From NCBI RefSeq assembly GCF_001435505.1, contig NZ_AZDO01000046.1, forward strand, positions 1 through 36,010: a stretch of DNA of 36,010 bases. Reading direction: 5' to 3'. Every line of letters starts with the position of its first letter. Positions within the stretch are counted from its first letter, which is position 1. The notes beneath the pieces were generated by a model. It had not been told where the DNA came from. It worked only from the letters and a program-made list of their open reading frames with translations, and did no database searches. The translations under genes and the position numbers were made by a program. Below, piece after piece: positions 8,268 through 16,817 of the stretch. Source of the DNA: Companilactobacillus futsaii JCM 17355. GTDB lineage: Bacteria; Bacillota; Bacilli; Lactobacillales; Lactobacillaceae.

Positions 8268-10061
8268 TTATCTCTCTTCATTATTTTGTAATTCATATAA
8301 TTCTGCATAATGCCCACCAAGTTTTAATAATTCCTGATGTGTCCCTCGTTCAATAATGCGACCTTTGTTTAAAACTAAAATAAGATCCGCATCTTGAACA
8401 GTAGATAAACGGTGAGCAATTGCAATTGTTGTTCGGTCATCACGCATTTTGTGCAATCCGTTAGTAATGCTTTGCTCGGTCTGAGGATCAATGTTGGCGG
8501 TAGCTTCGTCAAGAATCAAAACTTTCGGATTTCTAACGATGGTTCTGGCAAAGGAGATCAATTGTCTTTGACCGGTCGAAAAACTAGCACCTCTTTCACT
8601 AACTTTGGCATGATACTTATCAGGAAGTTGTCGAATAAAGTTATCAGCATCGACAAATTTACCAGCCTGTTCAACTTGTTGGTTAGTGATCGAGTCATCA
8701 AACATACGAATATTCTTGGCAATGTCACCATAGAACAAATAAGGTTCCTGAATAACGAGACCAAGTTTCTTACGCAATTCTTGAGTTGAATAGTTACGGA
8801 TATCATAGTCATCAATTAAAATCTGACCTTCTCCAAATTCATAAAATCTCAACAACAAATTAATAATGGAACTCTTGCCACTACCTGTATGACCGACAAA
8901 AGCTACTGTTTGACCAGGTTGAACGGTAAAAGAAATATCTTTTAAAACAGGTTTACCCGGTTCATAGCTGAAGGTTACGTGACGAAATTCGATTTTTCCT
9001 TGAGTAATTTCTTCAGTACTATTTTCAAGTTGCTTAGGAGCAATCGTCTGATTATCGAACAATTTCATGATTCTGAAACCGGCTACTAAACCATCTTGGA
9101 AAAATGACATGTAGTTCATCACATCAGACAATGGATTGAAAAAGTTTTGCTGGTAAGACAAGAAGGCATAAATTACACCCGCTTGCACTAGAAAATGCAT
9201 ACTATCCCAACCAAAACCACTCAATGATACAACTTCAGCCAAGATGAACATTAAACTGATCGTCGGATACAATAAGAAAGCATTAACGTTGATCATCTTG
9301 TTGCGCATTCCAAAATAGGCATTGTTTCGATCTTCAAATTCAGCTGTCATTCGCTTTTGTTGGCCAAATTGTTGAATAATACTAATACCCATCAGCGACT
9401 CATTTAACTTCGTATTGATCTGGCTCAAAAATTCACGTAAGTTTTGATAAATCTTAAAGCTTAGCTTCTGGTAAAGCCAAACTAATAAATACAAAACGAT
9501 CACAAACAAAGCTGTTAACAAAGCCAAAGTTTTGTTAACTGACATCATCGCTACAAAGGCTGAAACCATTGCAAAGAAAGCTACTATGATCATCAAAAAC
9601 AAAGTCCAAAAGTTATACAACGTCTTCGTATCATTAGTGACTCTTGAAACGATTGACCCTGCCGGTGTGACGTCAAAATAATTTAAACCCAAGGTATGCA
9701 ATTTATGAAATAATTTGCTCCGGATTTTTTCCAGCGTCCGTTCGGCACCCATCGCAAAGGCAAACTCCTCAACGAATTGAACGATTGCTTTGATAATTGT
9801 GCCAATAGCATACAAAATGTCAAATGAAATAATTAAGCGTACACCAGTACTTTGGTCAGTTAAATAATGATCCATATAAAACTGCAACATTCTTGGCAAT
9901 AACACGTTGACAACACTCAATAAGATGGCAAATACAATGGCAATTCCAAATTGCTTTTTGAATAACCAAGCAAATTTAAACAGACGTTTCAAAATTTGTC
10001 GTTGATCTTTTCTAGTCAATGAGTGAATCTCTTCAAGTGTTTTCTCATTTTCATTTTTCAT
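8268..10061 (-). CDS. ABC exporter subunit with intact ATPase site
   Basis: A 597-residue half-transporter: six-helix exporter domain (~1-330) then an ATPase domain (~355-590). Motifs in order are Walker A GHTGSGKSS, Q-loop IQEPYLF, a non-standard signature FSTGQRQ, Walker B VLILDEATANID with the catalytic glutamate, and the H-loop AIAHRLST. It overlaps the upstream partner gene by 11 bases. With that partner it should form a heterodimeric multidrug or lipid exporter of the LmrCD/BmrCD/TM287-288 type, in which this subunit supplies the catalytic Glu and His. The altered signature sequence would lie in the degenerate site formed with the partner's Walker A. Confidence 0.9.
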   Translation of the reverse strand: MKNENEKTLEEIHSLTRKDQRQILKRLFKFAWLFKKQFGIAIVFAILLSVVNVLLPRMLQFYMDHYLTDQSTGVRLIISFDILYAIGTIIKAIVQFVEEFAFAMGAERTLEKIRSKLFHKLHTLGLNYFDVTPAGSIVSRVTNDTKTLYNFWTLFLMIIVAFFAMVSAFVAMMSVNKTLALLTALFVIVLYLLVWLYQKLSFKIYQNLREFLSQINTKLNESLMGISIIQQFGQQKRMTAEFEDRNNAYFGMRNKMINVNAFLLYPTISLMFILAEVVSLSGFGWDSMHFLVQAGVIYAFLSYQQNFFNPLSDVMNYMSFFQDGLVAGFRIMKLFDNQTIAPKQLENSTEEITQGKIEFRHVTFSYEPGKPVLKDISFTVQPGQTVAFVGHTGSGKSSIINLLLRFYEFGEGQILIDDYDIRNYSTQELRKKLGLVIQEPYLFYGDIAKNIRMFDDSITNQQVEQAGKFVDADNFIRQLPDKYHAKVSERGASFSTGQRQLISFARTIVRNPKVLILDEATANIDPQTEQSITNGLHKMRDDRTTIAIAHRLSTVQDADLILVLNKGRIIERGTHQELLKLGGHYAELYELQNNEER

Positions 10062-11811
10062 TATTCAGCCTCCCCTCAAGTTGTTCGTTTCGAGCTTGTA
10101 AGTTATAGGTATCAGCGTACCAACCAGCTTGGTGCAACAATTCTTGATGAGTACCTTTTTCAACGATTGTTCCATCTTCAACAACAATAATCTCATCAGC
10201 ATCTTCAACTGAGCTCAAACGACTGGCCGCAATGATAGTTGTCCCAAGTTGTCGATTTTTAGCGATTCGTGATTCAATGTGACGTTCAGTTTTAGAATCG
10301 ACCGCTGAAAGTGAATCATCCAAGATCAGTAATTTAGGATTACTCAAAATAGCTCTTGCAATCGCTAAACGTTGCTTTTGACCACCGGATAGTGAAACTC
10401 CGAGTTCGCCAACTTGGGTGTCATACCCATCAGGCATTTGTTTAATGTCAGCATCTAAATCAGCGACAAAACTAGCTTGTTCAACTTCCTCTTGAGTAGC
10501 ATCAATATTAGCAAATCTAACGTTATCTCTGATGTCGGTTGAGAATAAAAAGTTAGTCTGAGGGACGTAACCGATCGTGTCTAAATAACTGTTCAGATCA
10601 TATTTTCGAATATCGATTTTACCAACATTAATGAATCCTTGATAATGGTCAAAATCACGCATTAACAAACTAATAATGGTCGACTTGCCACCACCAGTTG
10701 GACCGACGATTCCCAAAGTTTGACCCGGTTTTAATTTAAAATCGACATCGTGCAAGGCAATTTTTTTATCATCAGGATAGGAAAAACTATCAATTTGAAA
10801 ATCTAACAATCCACTAGGGACAGTTTTAAAGCTATCCTTAGTTTTGACAGCTGAAGATTTCTCATTTAATAAATCACTGATTCGATCATAGCTGGCAGAA
10901 CCTCTTTCCAATAAATTGAACAAACTGCCAACAGCGTACATTGGCCACATCAATTCAGCCATATAAGTAATGAACGATACTAGTTGACCAATCGTGATTC
11001 TCTGCTGCAATACAGCTAATCCACCAAAGATAATCGTTAATGTATATGAGATTCCCATTATCAAAGTCGTCAAAGGATCAAACATTGCATCTAAACGATA
11101 GGAACGCTTATTAGCTTTAATATTTTTATCAACATAACGATCAAAATCTTCTTCATCTTCAGTCTCTTGACCTAATGCTTTTAAAACCTTAATTCCAACA
11201 ACACTTTCTTGGGTTTTATTGTTGATACTCGAAAACGCAGCCTGTGAATCACGAAAGGCAACATGGATCTTATTTCCAAGAACATTAGCCATAACCGCTA
11301 ATAACAATAGTGGTAAAACAGCCAATAAAGTCATCTTCCAGTTAACAAACATTCCCATTGCTAAAATCATCGAGATCCCCGTAATCAAAGAATCAGCTAG
11401 AGTTAAAATTCCTGGTCCCGCAACATCTCTAACAGCGTCGATATCATTAGTGGCATGAGCCATTAAATCACCAGTTCGCCATTTTTGATAAAAAGTTTTA
11501 TCCATCTTCATAAAATGATGAAAGAGTCGGCTTCTTAAATCACGTTCCAAAACATAGGAACTACCATAAATCATTTTCTGCCATAAAAACCGCAATAAAT
11601 ACTGCACGATAGCAACAATAAACAGTGTCACCATGTTAATAACTAAAAATCTCACCGTCATATTTTTATTGCTGACAGAATCAACTACATTACCGATAAT
11701 TCGTGGCGGTATCACATTACAAACCGCTACTAAAATCAAGGCCACCACACCAATTAAATATTGTTTCCATTGGTGTTTAAAAAACCAACTTAAACGAGAA
11801 AAAATTCCCAT
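10051..11811 (-). CDS. ABC exporter subunit with degenerate ATPase site
   Basis: A half-transporter with six membrane helices then an ATPase domain. Walker A is GPTGGGKST and the signature is a perfect LSGGQKQR. Walker B ends ILDDSLSAVD (Asp in place of the catalytic Glu), and the H-loop reads AASRLSS, with serine where the switch histidine normally is. These losses mark the non-catalytic partner of a heterodimer, as in BmrC or TM287, and complement the subunit encoded just downstream. The ATG at 11811 (586 residues) follows AGGTGGG; a GTG at 11820 with a more distant GGAGG would add three residues. It is the first gene of the four-gene operon. Confidence 0.88.
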   Translation of the reverse strand: MGIFSRLSWFFKHQWKQYLIGVVALILVAVCNVIPPRIIGNVVDSVSNKNMTVRFLVINMVTLFIVAIVQYLLRFLWQKMIYGSSYVLERDLRSRLFHHFMKMDKTFYQKWRTGDLMAHATNDIDAVRDVAGPGILTLADSLITGISMILAMGMFVNWKMTLLAVLPLLLLAVMANVLGNKIHVAFRDSQAAFSSINNKTQESVVGIKVLKALGQETEDEEDFDRYVDKNIKANKRSYRLDAMFDPLTTLIMGISYTLTIIFGGLAVLQQRITIGQLVSFITYMAELMWPMYAVGSLFNLLERGSASYDRISDLLNEKSSAVKTKDSFKTVPSGLLDFQIDSFSYPDDKKIALHDVDFKLKPGQTLGIVGPTGGGKSTIISLLMRDFDHYQGFINVGKIDIRKYDLNSYLDTIGYVPQTNFLFSTDIRDNVRFANIDATQEEVEQASFVADLDADIKQMPDGYDTQVGELGVSLSGGQKQRLAIARAILSNPKLLILDDSLSAVDSKTERHIESRIAKNRQLGTTIIAASRLSSVEDADEIIVVEDGTIVEKGTHQELLHQAGWYADTYNLQARNEQLEGRLNNEK

Positions 11812-11853
11812 ATATTTCACCCACCTGTTACCTCCAAAATGACCTCAAAAACT

Positions 11854-11884
11854 ACTTTACAACCTAAAGTCGACTTTAACTCAA
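11854..11884 (-). promoter_or_regulatory. Possible MerR-type promoter of the ABC operon
   Basis: On the minus strand TTGAGT (11879-11884) and TAAAGT (11854-11859) are separated by 19 bases. That long spacer contains the perfect 14-bp palindrome TAAAGTCGACTTTA (11865-11878). An over-long spacer holding a palindrome is the hallmark of promoters untwisted by MerR-family activators, which often control drug exporters. No MerR gene is in the window. A 17-base spacing to TGTAAA is an alternative reading. Confidence 0.5.
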
Positions 11885-11905
11885 GCATAAATTTGAAATT
11901 ATTTT

Positions 11906-11922
11906 TAGAAAAACGTTTTCTA
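11906..11922. promoter_or_regulatory. Near-perfect 17-bp palindrome
   Basis: TAGAAAAACGTTTTCTA is symmetric around CG except for the odd base. It resembles a cre site but deviates at three consensus positions. It lies just upstream of the ABC operon promoter and past the lactate oxidase terminator. Confidence 0.3.
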
Positions 11923-11924
11923 TA

Positions 11925-11961
11925 CAAAAAGAACAATCCCCGGATTAAATCTAGGAATTGC
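11925..11961 (-). terminator. Probable terminator of the lactate oxidase gene
   Basis: On the minus strand CAATTCCTAGATT / AATCCGGGGATTG forms an imperfect hairpin followed by TTCTTTTTG. Confidence 0.55.
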
Positions 11962-11999
11962 CCTCTATGATTAAATTCAATTTTATATTATTACAACAA

Positions 12000-13094
12000 T
12001 TATAATAAATCAACATTCTTAACATCGTGAATCGTCTTAGTACCAGCCAATTGCATTGTAATGGAAAGTTCTTTGTTCAAGTGTTCAATGACATCAGTGA
12101 CACCTTGAGCACCACCAAGATTCAATCCATAAATAATTGGACGACCAATAGCAACTAGATCAGCTCCACTAGCTAAGGCCTTGAAGACATGTTCCCCACG
12201 ACGAACGCCACTATCAAAGACGATTGGCACACGTTTGTCGACGGCTTCTGCAATCGCAGGCAAGACATCAAATGAAGCAGGACCTCCATCAAGTTGACGA
12301 CCACCGTGATTTGATACCCAAATACCATCAGCACCAAATTCAATTGCAAGTTGTGCATCATCTGGTGATTGAATACCTTTGACAAAGACTGGCAAACCTG
12401 ACATGTCTTTAATCTTTTGAATATCTGAAGGTACGATACCTTGTTTAGCAGCAGCGTAAATTTCAGAAATTCCTTTGCCTTCACCATCACCATCTGAAAA
12501 AGCAGCTAAGTTTGGCATTGGTAGTGGGAATTGGAATTTGTTGATAACATCTGCTTCACGATAACCACCAAGAGTTGAATCAACTGTCAAAATAATCGCT
12601 TTAACACCGGCTTTGACAGCTTTCTTGATCAAGAATTCATTGAACTTGTCATCTTTACTCATATAGAGTTGGAAGAATTGTGGAGCATCAGGAGCGGCAG
12701 CAGCACCATCTTCAATAGAAGTACTACCGTAAGTGCTCATTGAGAAAATTGAACCGGCTTTAGCAACACCCTTAGCAGTATCAACTTCACCTTTTGCATG
12801 GGCTAAACCGTGGGCAGCCGAAGGAGCTTCAATGATTGGAGTCTTCAAATCGATATCCCAGAGCTTAGTACTTAAGTCAGCATGATCGATGCCTTGTAAA
12901 ACACGAGGCATGATTCTCTTTTTATTGAAAGCCTCAGTATTTTGTTTCATTGTCCACTCATCTTCAGAACCACCACGAATATAACCAAAAGCACCCTTTT
13001 CGTTACTCATGTGATCCTTAACACGTTGTTCCAAACTAGCGATATTGACGATATCAATATGTTTTTCTTCTGTACTTGCTTCATACTTTGCCAT
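12000..13094 (-). CDS. lox: FMN-dependent L-lactate oxidase
   Basis: A 364-residue flavoenzyme of the alpha-hydroxy-acid oxidase family, which oxidises L-lactate with oxygen to pyruvate and hydrogen peroxide. The catalytic His and substrate-binding Arg are in SNHGGRQLDGG. FMN contacts are in APSAAHGLAH, ILTVDSTLGG, FVKGI and FDSGVRRGEHV / IGRPIIYGL. The YIRGGSEDEWT segment carries the active-site tyrosine region of this family. The ATG at 13094 (MAKYEAS) is preferred because GGGGA precedes it by six bases; the ATG four codons upstream has AAGG directly against it. Lactate 2-monooxygenase or another hydroxy acid oxidase cannot be excluded, but length and context favour lactate oxidase. The gene is transcribed alone. 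Confidence 0.87.
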   Translation of the reverse strand: MAKYEASTEEKHIDIVNIASLEQRVKDHMSNEKGAFGYIRGGSEDEWTMKQNTEAFNKKRIMPRVLQGIDHADLSTKLWDIDLKTPIIEAPSAAHGLAHAKGEVDTAKGVAKAGSIFSMSTYGSTSIEDGAAAAPDAPQFFQLYMSKDDKFNEFLIKKAVKAGVKAIILTVDSTLGGYREADVINKFQFPLPMPNLAAFSDGDGEGKGISEIYAAAKQGIVPSDIQKIKDMSGLPVFVKGIQSPDDAQLAIEFGADGIWVSNHGGRQLDGGPASFDVLPAIAEAVDKRVPIVFDSGVRRGEHVFKALASGADLVAIGRPIIYGLNLGGAQGVTDVIEHLNKELSITMQLAGTKTIHDVKNVDLL

Positions 13095-13196
13095 AAAAAT
13101 CCCCATCCTTTTTTGATGTTACTTTTTATTTAACAGGTACATTCTAGTCCATAACGACATACAATGCTAAAACTTATTCTCTTAAAAAAGATATTC

Positions 13197-14366
13197 TTAT
13201 TGATTTGTCTCTTTTTGACCACCGTTGATAATTTTATTGAAAAGTATTGGTCCAATCAAACAAGTTATAATAGCTGCTAAAGTAATTGCTCCCGATTGAG
13301 CAGTAGTGATCAATTTCAAATTACGACCGACTTGCAAGATTGGCAAAACCAAAGTAATCGTTGTTGAGGTGACGATCGTGGCGGCAGCAGAATATCTTTT
13401 TCCAAATTTCTTTCGAAACGCAACGTATACAAGCATTTTGGAAAGAATGAATGCGATGAAGAAAACCGGAATCAAGATCAAAGCCTGTTTATTGGTTAAT
13501 AAGGTTCTCAAATTTAAATTGACCCCAGTCGTGATGAAGAAAACTGGAATGAAGAAACCATAACCCATTGAGCTCAATTTTTCTTCAGTATCAGCTTTAG
13601 GTTTGAGCAATTTCATAACCGCCCCAGCTAAGAAGGCTCCAAGAATATTCTCGGCACCAATTTGTTCAGCAAAAGTTACTAAAATAAAGATCAAGAAAAA
13701 TGCTAAACGAATATCTAATTGAGTCGTACTTTTGTCAATACCCTCAAAGAAGATGTAAATTCGATTAAAACGGCGCAATAAAATAATAGCGATAATGAAT
13801 ATCACTGGTAAACCAAAGACTGACAAATAATTTTGTTGTTTAACCGCTGAATAAACAGTCAAAGCCAGTAAAGGAATAAATTCCCCAAAGGCGCTAGTCA
13901 ATAAAATCGTTTGTCCGTAATTAGTACTCAACAGGCCTACTTCTTTTAACAACGAAATAATTACTCCCAGAGCAATCGTACTAAATAAAATAACCGCTAA
14001 AACAAATTCATTGAATATTCCCGTCGCGTATAATAATGTACTCAAAATCACTGACATCAATAGAACTGACACAAAACCCCAAATCGAGGTCCCTAATGGT
14101 GAAAAAGTATCTTTATCTTTTTTAGGTTCAAGTAATGAAAAGTCAATCTCCATTCCACCTAAAAAGATCAACATGATAACACCTAAACTAGAAATATATT
14201 GCAAACTAGCATCCGGTTGAACAATATTCAAACCAGTTTTTCCAATAATTATTCCCATAATAATTTCTGAAATTGCTGTCGGCATTCGAGTCAAGTGAAA
14301 CCTTGCGGTAATTAAAGGTGTCGCCAAAGCTGCGAACAAGACGATTAATAGTGCAAATCTCTCCAT
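13197..14366 (-). CDS. Kef/NapA-type (CPA2) cation:proton antiporter
   Basis: A 389-residue membrane protein with about 12 hydrophobic helices, without the cytoplasmic TrkA-N domain of longer Kef proteins. The opening PTAISEIIMGIIIGKTGLNI is the conserved helix-2 region of the CPA2 family, and LVTFAEQIGAENILGAFLAGAVM is the ion-binding helix region. It should exchange sodium or potassium for protons. I start it at the ATG at 14366 (MERFALL), preceded by GAGGA with eight-base spacing. An upstream start would add about 30 residues with no ribosome binding site. Confidence 0.85.
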   Translation of the reverse strand: MERFALLIVLFAALATPLITARFHLTRMPTAISEIIMGIIIGKTGLNIVQPDASLQYISSLGVIMLIFLGGMEIDFSLLEPKKDKDTFSPLGTSIWGFVSVLLMSVILSTLLYATGIFNEFVLAVILFSTIALGVIISLLKEVGLLSTNYGQTILLTSAFGEFIPLLALTVYSAVKQQNYLSVFGLPVIFIIAIILLRRFNRIYIFFEGIDKSTTQLDIRLAFFLIFILVTFAEQIGAENILGAFLAGAVMKLLKPKADTEEKLSSMGYGFFIPVFFITTGVNLNLRTLLTNKQALILIPVFFIAFILSKMLVYVAFRKKFGKRYSAAATIVTSTTITLVLPILQVGRNLKLITTAQSGAITLAAIITCLIGPILFNKIINGGQKETNQ

Positions 14367-14465
14367 AATGTATATCCTCGTATCCTCTGATAATTTCAAC
14401 ACCTGATGATATAATATTTTATTCAAAATATAAAATAAAACGATTTTTGAGACCAATTACAGAAG

Positions 14466-14622
14466 AATTTACTTAGAAACAAATAAGCATCTATTCAGAT
14501 AATGACAGCCGTTAATCGACTATATCTGAATAGATGCTATTCTTAATTTCAAGTTCCGCCCAGTACCGTTCCAGCAATCCACAAAGTTTCACTTACGACG
14601 GCATCGAACAGTAAACTAAGAT
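14466..14622 (-). mobile_element. Degenerate remnant of the MITE-like element, copy C
   Basis: Contains the same central hairpin as copies A and B (arms 14486-14500 and 14524-14538, perfectly complementary). This is followed by a decayed stretch matching one flank (CAAGTTCCGCCCAGTAC, then GTTCCAGC and TCCACAAAG). The terminal repeats, apical hairpin and duplicated target are no longer recognisable. It fills most of the gap between the antiporter and the MFS gene. The remaining hairpin may still act as a terminator for the MFS gene. Confidence 0.7.
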
Positions 14623-14647
14623 TTTGTACTCTATTAGAGCCTAACCA

Positions 14648-15829
14648 CTATTCTTCAGTATTTAATTTTTTAGGTTCACCAACAATCAAGTGATCCAAAA
14701 TTGAAATAAATAAGAAAACAAACGCTACAATACAAACTCCGGACCAACCGAATTGTCCCCAGGCCCAAGTAGCTGATAAGGTTCCGATTGAACCACCTAA
14801 GAAGTAACTGAACATAAAGACTGAATTGTTACGACTGCTTTGTTTGCGATTGATAGATTGAACGATTGCTTGATTAGAAACTTGACTGAATTGTGTCCCT
14901 AAGTCTAAGAGAACAATTCCGACAATTAATCCAATGAACCAAAATCCAACTAGCCAAAAGATCACAAAGGCTAAACCAGATAAAATCATACTCAAGCCAA
15001 TTGTCAGTTTAGGTGATTTTTGATCAACTAAGTCTCCGACCCAAGGTGCTACTAAAACTCCAGCAATACCTAATAATCCTAATAAACCAGCAACGTTACT
15101 ACCTAAGTGATATTGATCTGCTAAATAAAAGGCTAGTGTTGACCACAAAACGTTTGACATCCCAAACATACAAAAACCGTTGATTGAAGATCCACGTAAT
15201 TCTCTTTGACTAACGAACAACTTTGGCAACATCTTAATTACAGATAAGTAATTTAAATCTTGATGACCACGCTGATCCTTTGGCATAAAACGGTGCACGA
15301 TAACTAAAAAGATTAAATCGATCACTGCAGCGACCAAATAAATATCTTGCCAAGGCATGATGCTACCTAATAATCCACTAAATGAGCGGGACAATAAAAT
15401 ACCCGTCAATAAACCGCTCAAAACGATTCCTAAAACTTTTCCACGTTGTAAGGCCGGTGCTAAATAACCAGCATACGGAATGATAATTTGTGGTGCAACT
15501 GATGTGATACCAATTAAAGTCGTGGCAATCGCAAATACGATCGTATTAGGTGCTAAAAAGGCTATTATCAGTGAAATAATCGACAAAACCATCATGAATT
15601 GAATTAAATGATAGCGATCAAAAATATCTCCCAATGGAACAATCAACAATAAACCAAAGGCGTAACCTAATTGCGTGACCATTGCTAATATTCCGACAAC
15701 TGCTTTGGACACTCCAAAATCATTTGCAATCAAATTCTCAATTGGCTGAATAAAATTTAAATTAGCAACAATGACTCCTGTTACTACGGCCATCAATAAA
15801 ATGGTCTTTTTTGACATAGTTTTTTCCAC
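14648..15829 (-). CDS. MFS efflux transporter under PadR control
   Basis: A 393-residue, 12-helix major facilitator. VPLGDIFDRYHLI between helices 2 and 3 is the MFS motif A (GxxxDRxxR-like). GILLSRSFSGLLGSIMPWQDIY around helix 5 is a motif C-like region typical of drug:proton antiporters. It starts with GTG at 15829, behind GGGGGAG, two bases after the stop of the PadR regulator, so the pair is one transcript. A regulator-pump pair of this kind usually exports a toxic compound that inactivates the regulator. The substrate is unknown. Confidence 0.87.
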   Translation of the reverse strand: MEKTMSKKTILLMAVVTGVIVANLNFIQPIENLIANDFGVSKAVVGILAMVTQLGYAFGLLLIVPLGDIFDRYHLIQFMMVLSIISLIIAFLAPNTIVFAIATTLIGITSVAPQIIIPYAGYLAPALQRGKVLGIVLSGLLTGILLSRSFSGLLGSIMPWQDIYLVAAVIDLIFLVIVHRFMPKDQRGHQDLNYLSVIKMLPKLFVSQRELRGSSINGFCMFGMSNVLWSTLAFYLADQYHLGSNVAGLLGLLGIAGVLVAPWVGDLVDQKSPKLTIGLSMILSGLAFVIFWLVGFWFIGLIVGIVLLDLGTQFSQVSNQAIVQSINRKQSSRNNSVFMFSYFLGGSIGTLSATWAWGQFGWSGVCIVAFVFLFISILDHLIVGEPKKLNTEE

Positions 15830-15831
15830 AG

Positions 15832-16371
15832 TTAATTCTCCCCCTCATTTAACTGTTTAATCGATTCTCTTACCCAATCTAAAGCTGCCTTCATCTTCAT
15901 TTGTTCTAATTCGATGACCCATATGGCATTCTTCAAATCAGTCTTAGAAATCTTAGTATTTTCTAAATCTTGTGCTTGTTGAGCCAATAAACTTCGACTC
16001 TCTAATAAATAAGTCTGATAATCATGTAAAATTTGTTCTTTCAATTTTAAACCCACTTGATGAAAATTACGGAATTTCACACTATAAGTAAAATCTAAAT
16101 TTGGATTCAACGGAACCTTTTGTGCCATTAATTCATAAAAGCGTTCTTTACCCGCTTTAGTAATCGTCGCAACTTTAATAAAACGATTATTTTCTGACTT
16201 CACTTCAGAAATCGTAATATAACCAGCTTCATTCAAACGATTGAACAGCGGATAAATCATCCCAAAACTGATCTTTCTTTGCCGTCCGACAATTTGTTGC
16301 AATATGTTTTGCATCAAATATCCACTCATTGACTCATCCATTAATTGACCCAAAACAAACAAATCATACAT
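15832..16371 (-). CDS. PadR-family transcriptional repressor
   Basis: A 179-residue protein. Residues ~1-80 form a winged helix with the PadR pattern (FVLGQLMDESMSGYLMQ... ISFGMIYPLFNRLNEAGYI...). The C-terminal half (~95-175) is helical, as in PadR subfamily members that dimerise through a C-terminal domain (Vir_act_alpha_C-like). It is the first gene of the transcript with the MFS pump. Two matching palindromes lie over its own promoter, so it very likely represses itself and the pump until a ligand binds. The start follows GGAGG at good spacing. Confidence 0.9.
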   Translation of the reverse strand: MYDLFVLGQLMDESMSGYLMQNILQQIVGRQRKISFGMIYPLFNRLNEAGYITISEVKSENNRFIKVATITKAGKERFYELMAQKVPLNPNLDFTYSVKFRNFHQVGLKLKEQILHDYQTYLLESRSLLAQQAQDLENTKISKTDLKNAIWVIELEQMKMKAALDWVRESIKQLNEGEN

Positions 16372-16383
16372 AATTTCACCTCC

Positions 16384-16398
16384 ATATCAGACTGATAT
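16384..16398. promoter_or_regulatory. PadR operator 1 (candidate)
   Basis: ATATCAGACTGATAT, a 6-3-6 palindrome just downstream of the expected transcription start of the PadR-MFS operon. It shares the TATCA-N3-TGATA pattern with operator 2; the centres are 35 bases apart. Confidence 0.65.
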
Positions 16399-16413
16399 AA
16401 GCATAACTTTTTT

Positions 16414-16442
16414 AATATATATCAAACTGATAGTTGTGTCAA
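16414..16442 (-). promoter_or_regulatory. PadR-MFS promoter with operator in the spacer
   Basis: On the minus strand a consensus -35 TTGACA (16437-16442) and -10 TATATT (16414-16419) are separated by exactly 17 bases. That spacer holds the palindrome TATCAAACTGATA (plus strand, 16420-16432). A repressor bound there would exclude RNA polymerase. Confidence 0.75.
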
Positions 16443-16447
16443 ATACA

Positions 16448-16491
16448 AAAAAGCTCCTATTTCCCCCTAAATAAGAAGAAATAAGAGTTTT
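16448..16491 (-). terminator. Terminator of azlCD
   Basis: On the minus strand ACTCTTATTTC / GAAATAGGAGCT with a long loop is followed by TTTTTT. It starts at the AzlD stop codon and ends against the -35 box of the PadR promoter. Confidence 0.75.
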
Positions 16492-16817
16492 TAAATGGCT
16501 AATCGTATCAACGCCAGTGAAATAATTCCGACAACTACAATCAGTAATAATTTTTTAGTAAGAATGGCAGTCAAAACAGTTGGTACTGAAGCCAACAAAT
16601 TAGCAAAGTCAATCTGTGGTAGATGCCCAATTTGTTGGTGGAACAAGTTTTCAAACCATAAAGCAGCCATGATAGTTATTGGCACAAAACCGAGAAATTC
16701 GACTACTTTTGGTGACAAATTAAACTTTTTTAAAAGAACAAATGGCATGATTCGAGACAGCCAAGTCACTAGACCACACGCAATTAAAGTCCATAAAACA
16801 AATTTAGTTGATGGCAT
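16491..16817 (-). CDS. azlD: AzlD family branched-chain amino acid export subunit
   Basis: A 108-residue protein with four hydrophobic helices and the AzlD pattern (WLSRIMPFVLLKK...FLGFVPITIMAALWFENL). In the known AzlCD/BrnFE systems this small subunit works with the large subunit AzlC to export leucine, isoleucine, valine or analogues. It overlaps the azlC gene by 14 bases, as usual for this pair. No Lrp/AsnC-type regulator is adjacent. Confidence 0.88.
   Translation of the reverse strand: MPSTKFVLWTLIACGLVTWLSRIMPFVLLKKFNLSPKVVEFLGFVPITIMAALWFENLFHQQIGHLPQIDFANLLASVPTVLTAILTKKLLLIVVVGIISLALIRLAI

Noticed and set aside
11906-11922. TAGAAAAACGTTTTCTA as a confident cre site
   Set aside because: It is symmetric but departs from the cre consensus at three positions, so I list it only as a palindrome.
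13107-13196. Terminator after the antiporter gene
   Set aside because: The T/A-rich stretch contains two AATAAG-like repeats in the same orientation that do not pair; no convincing hairpin followed by a T run was found.
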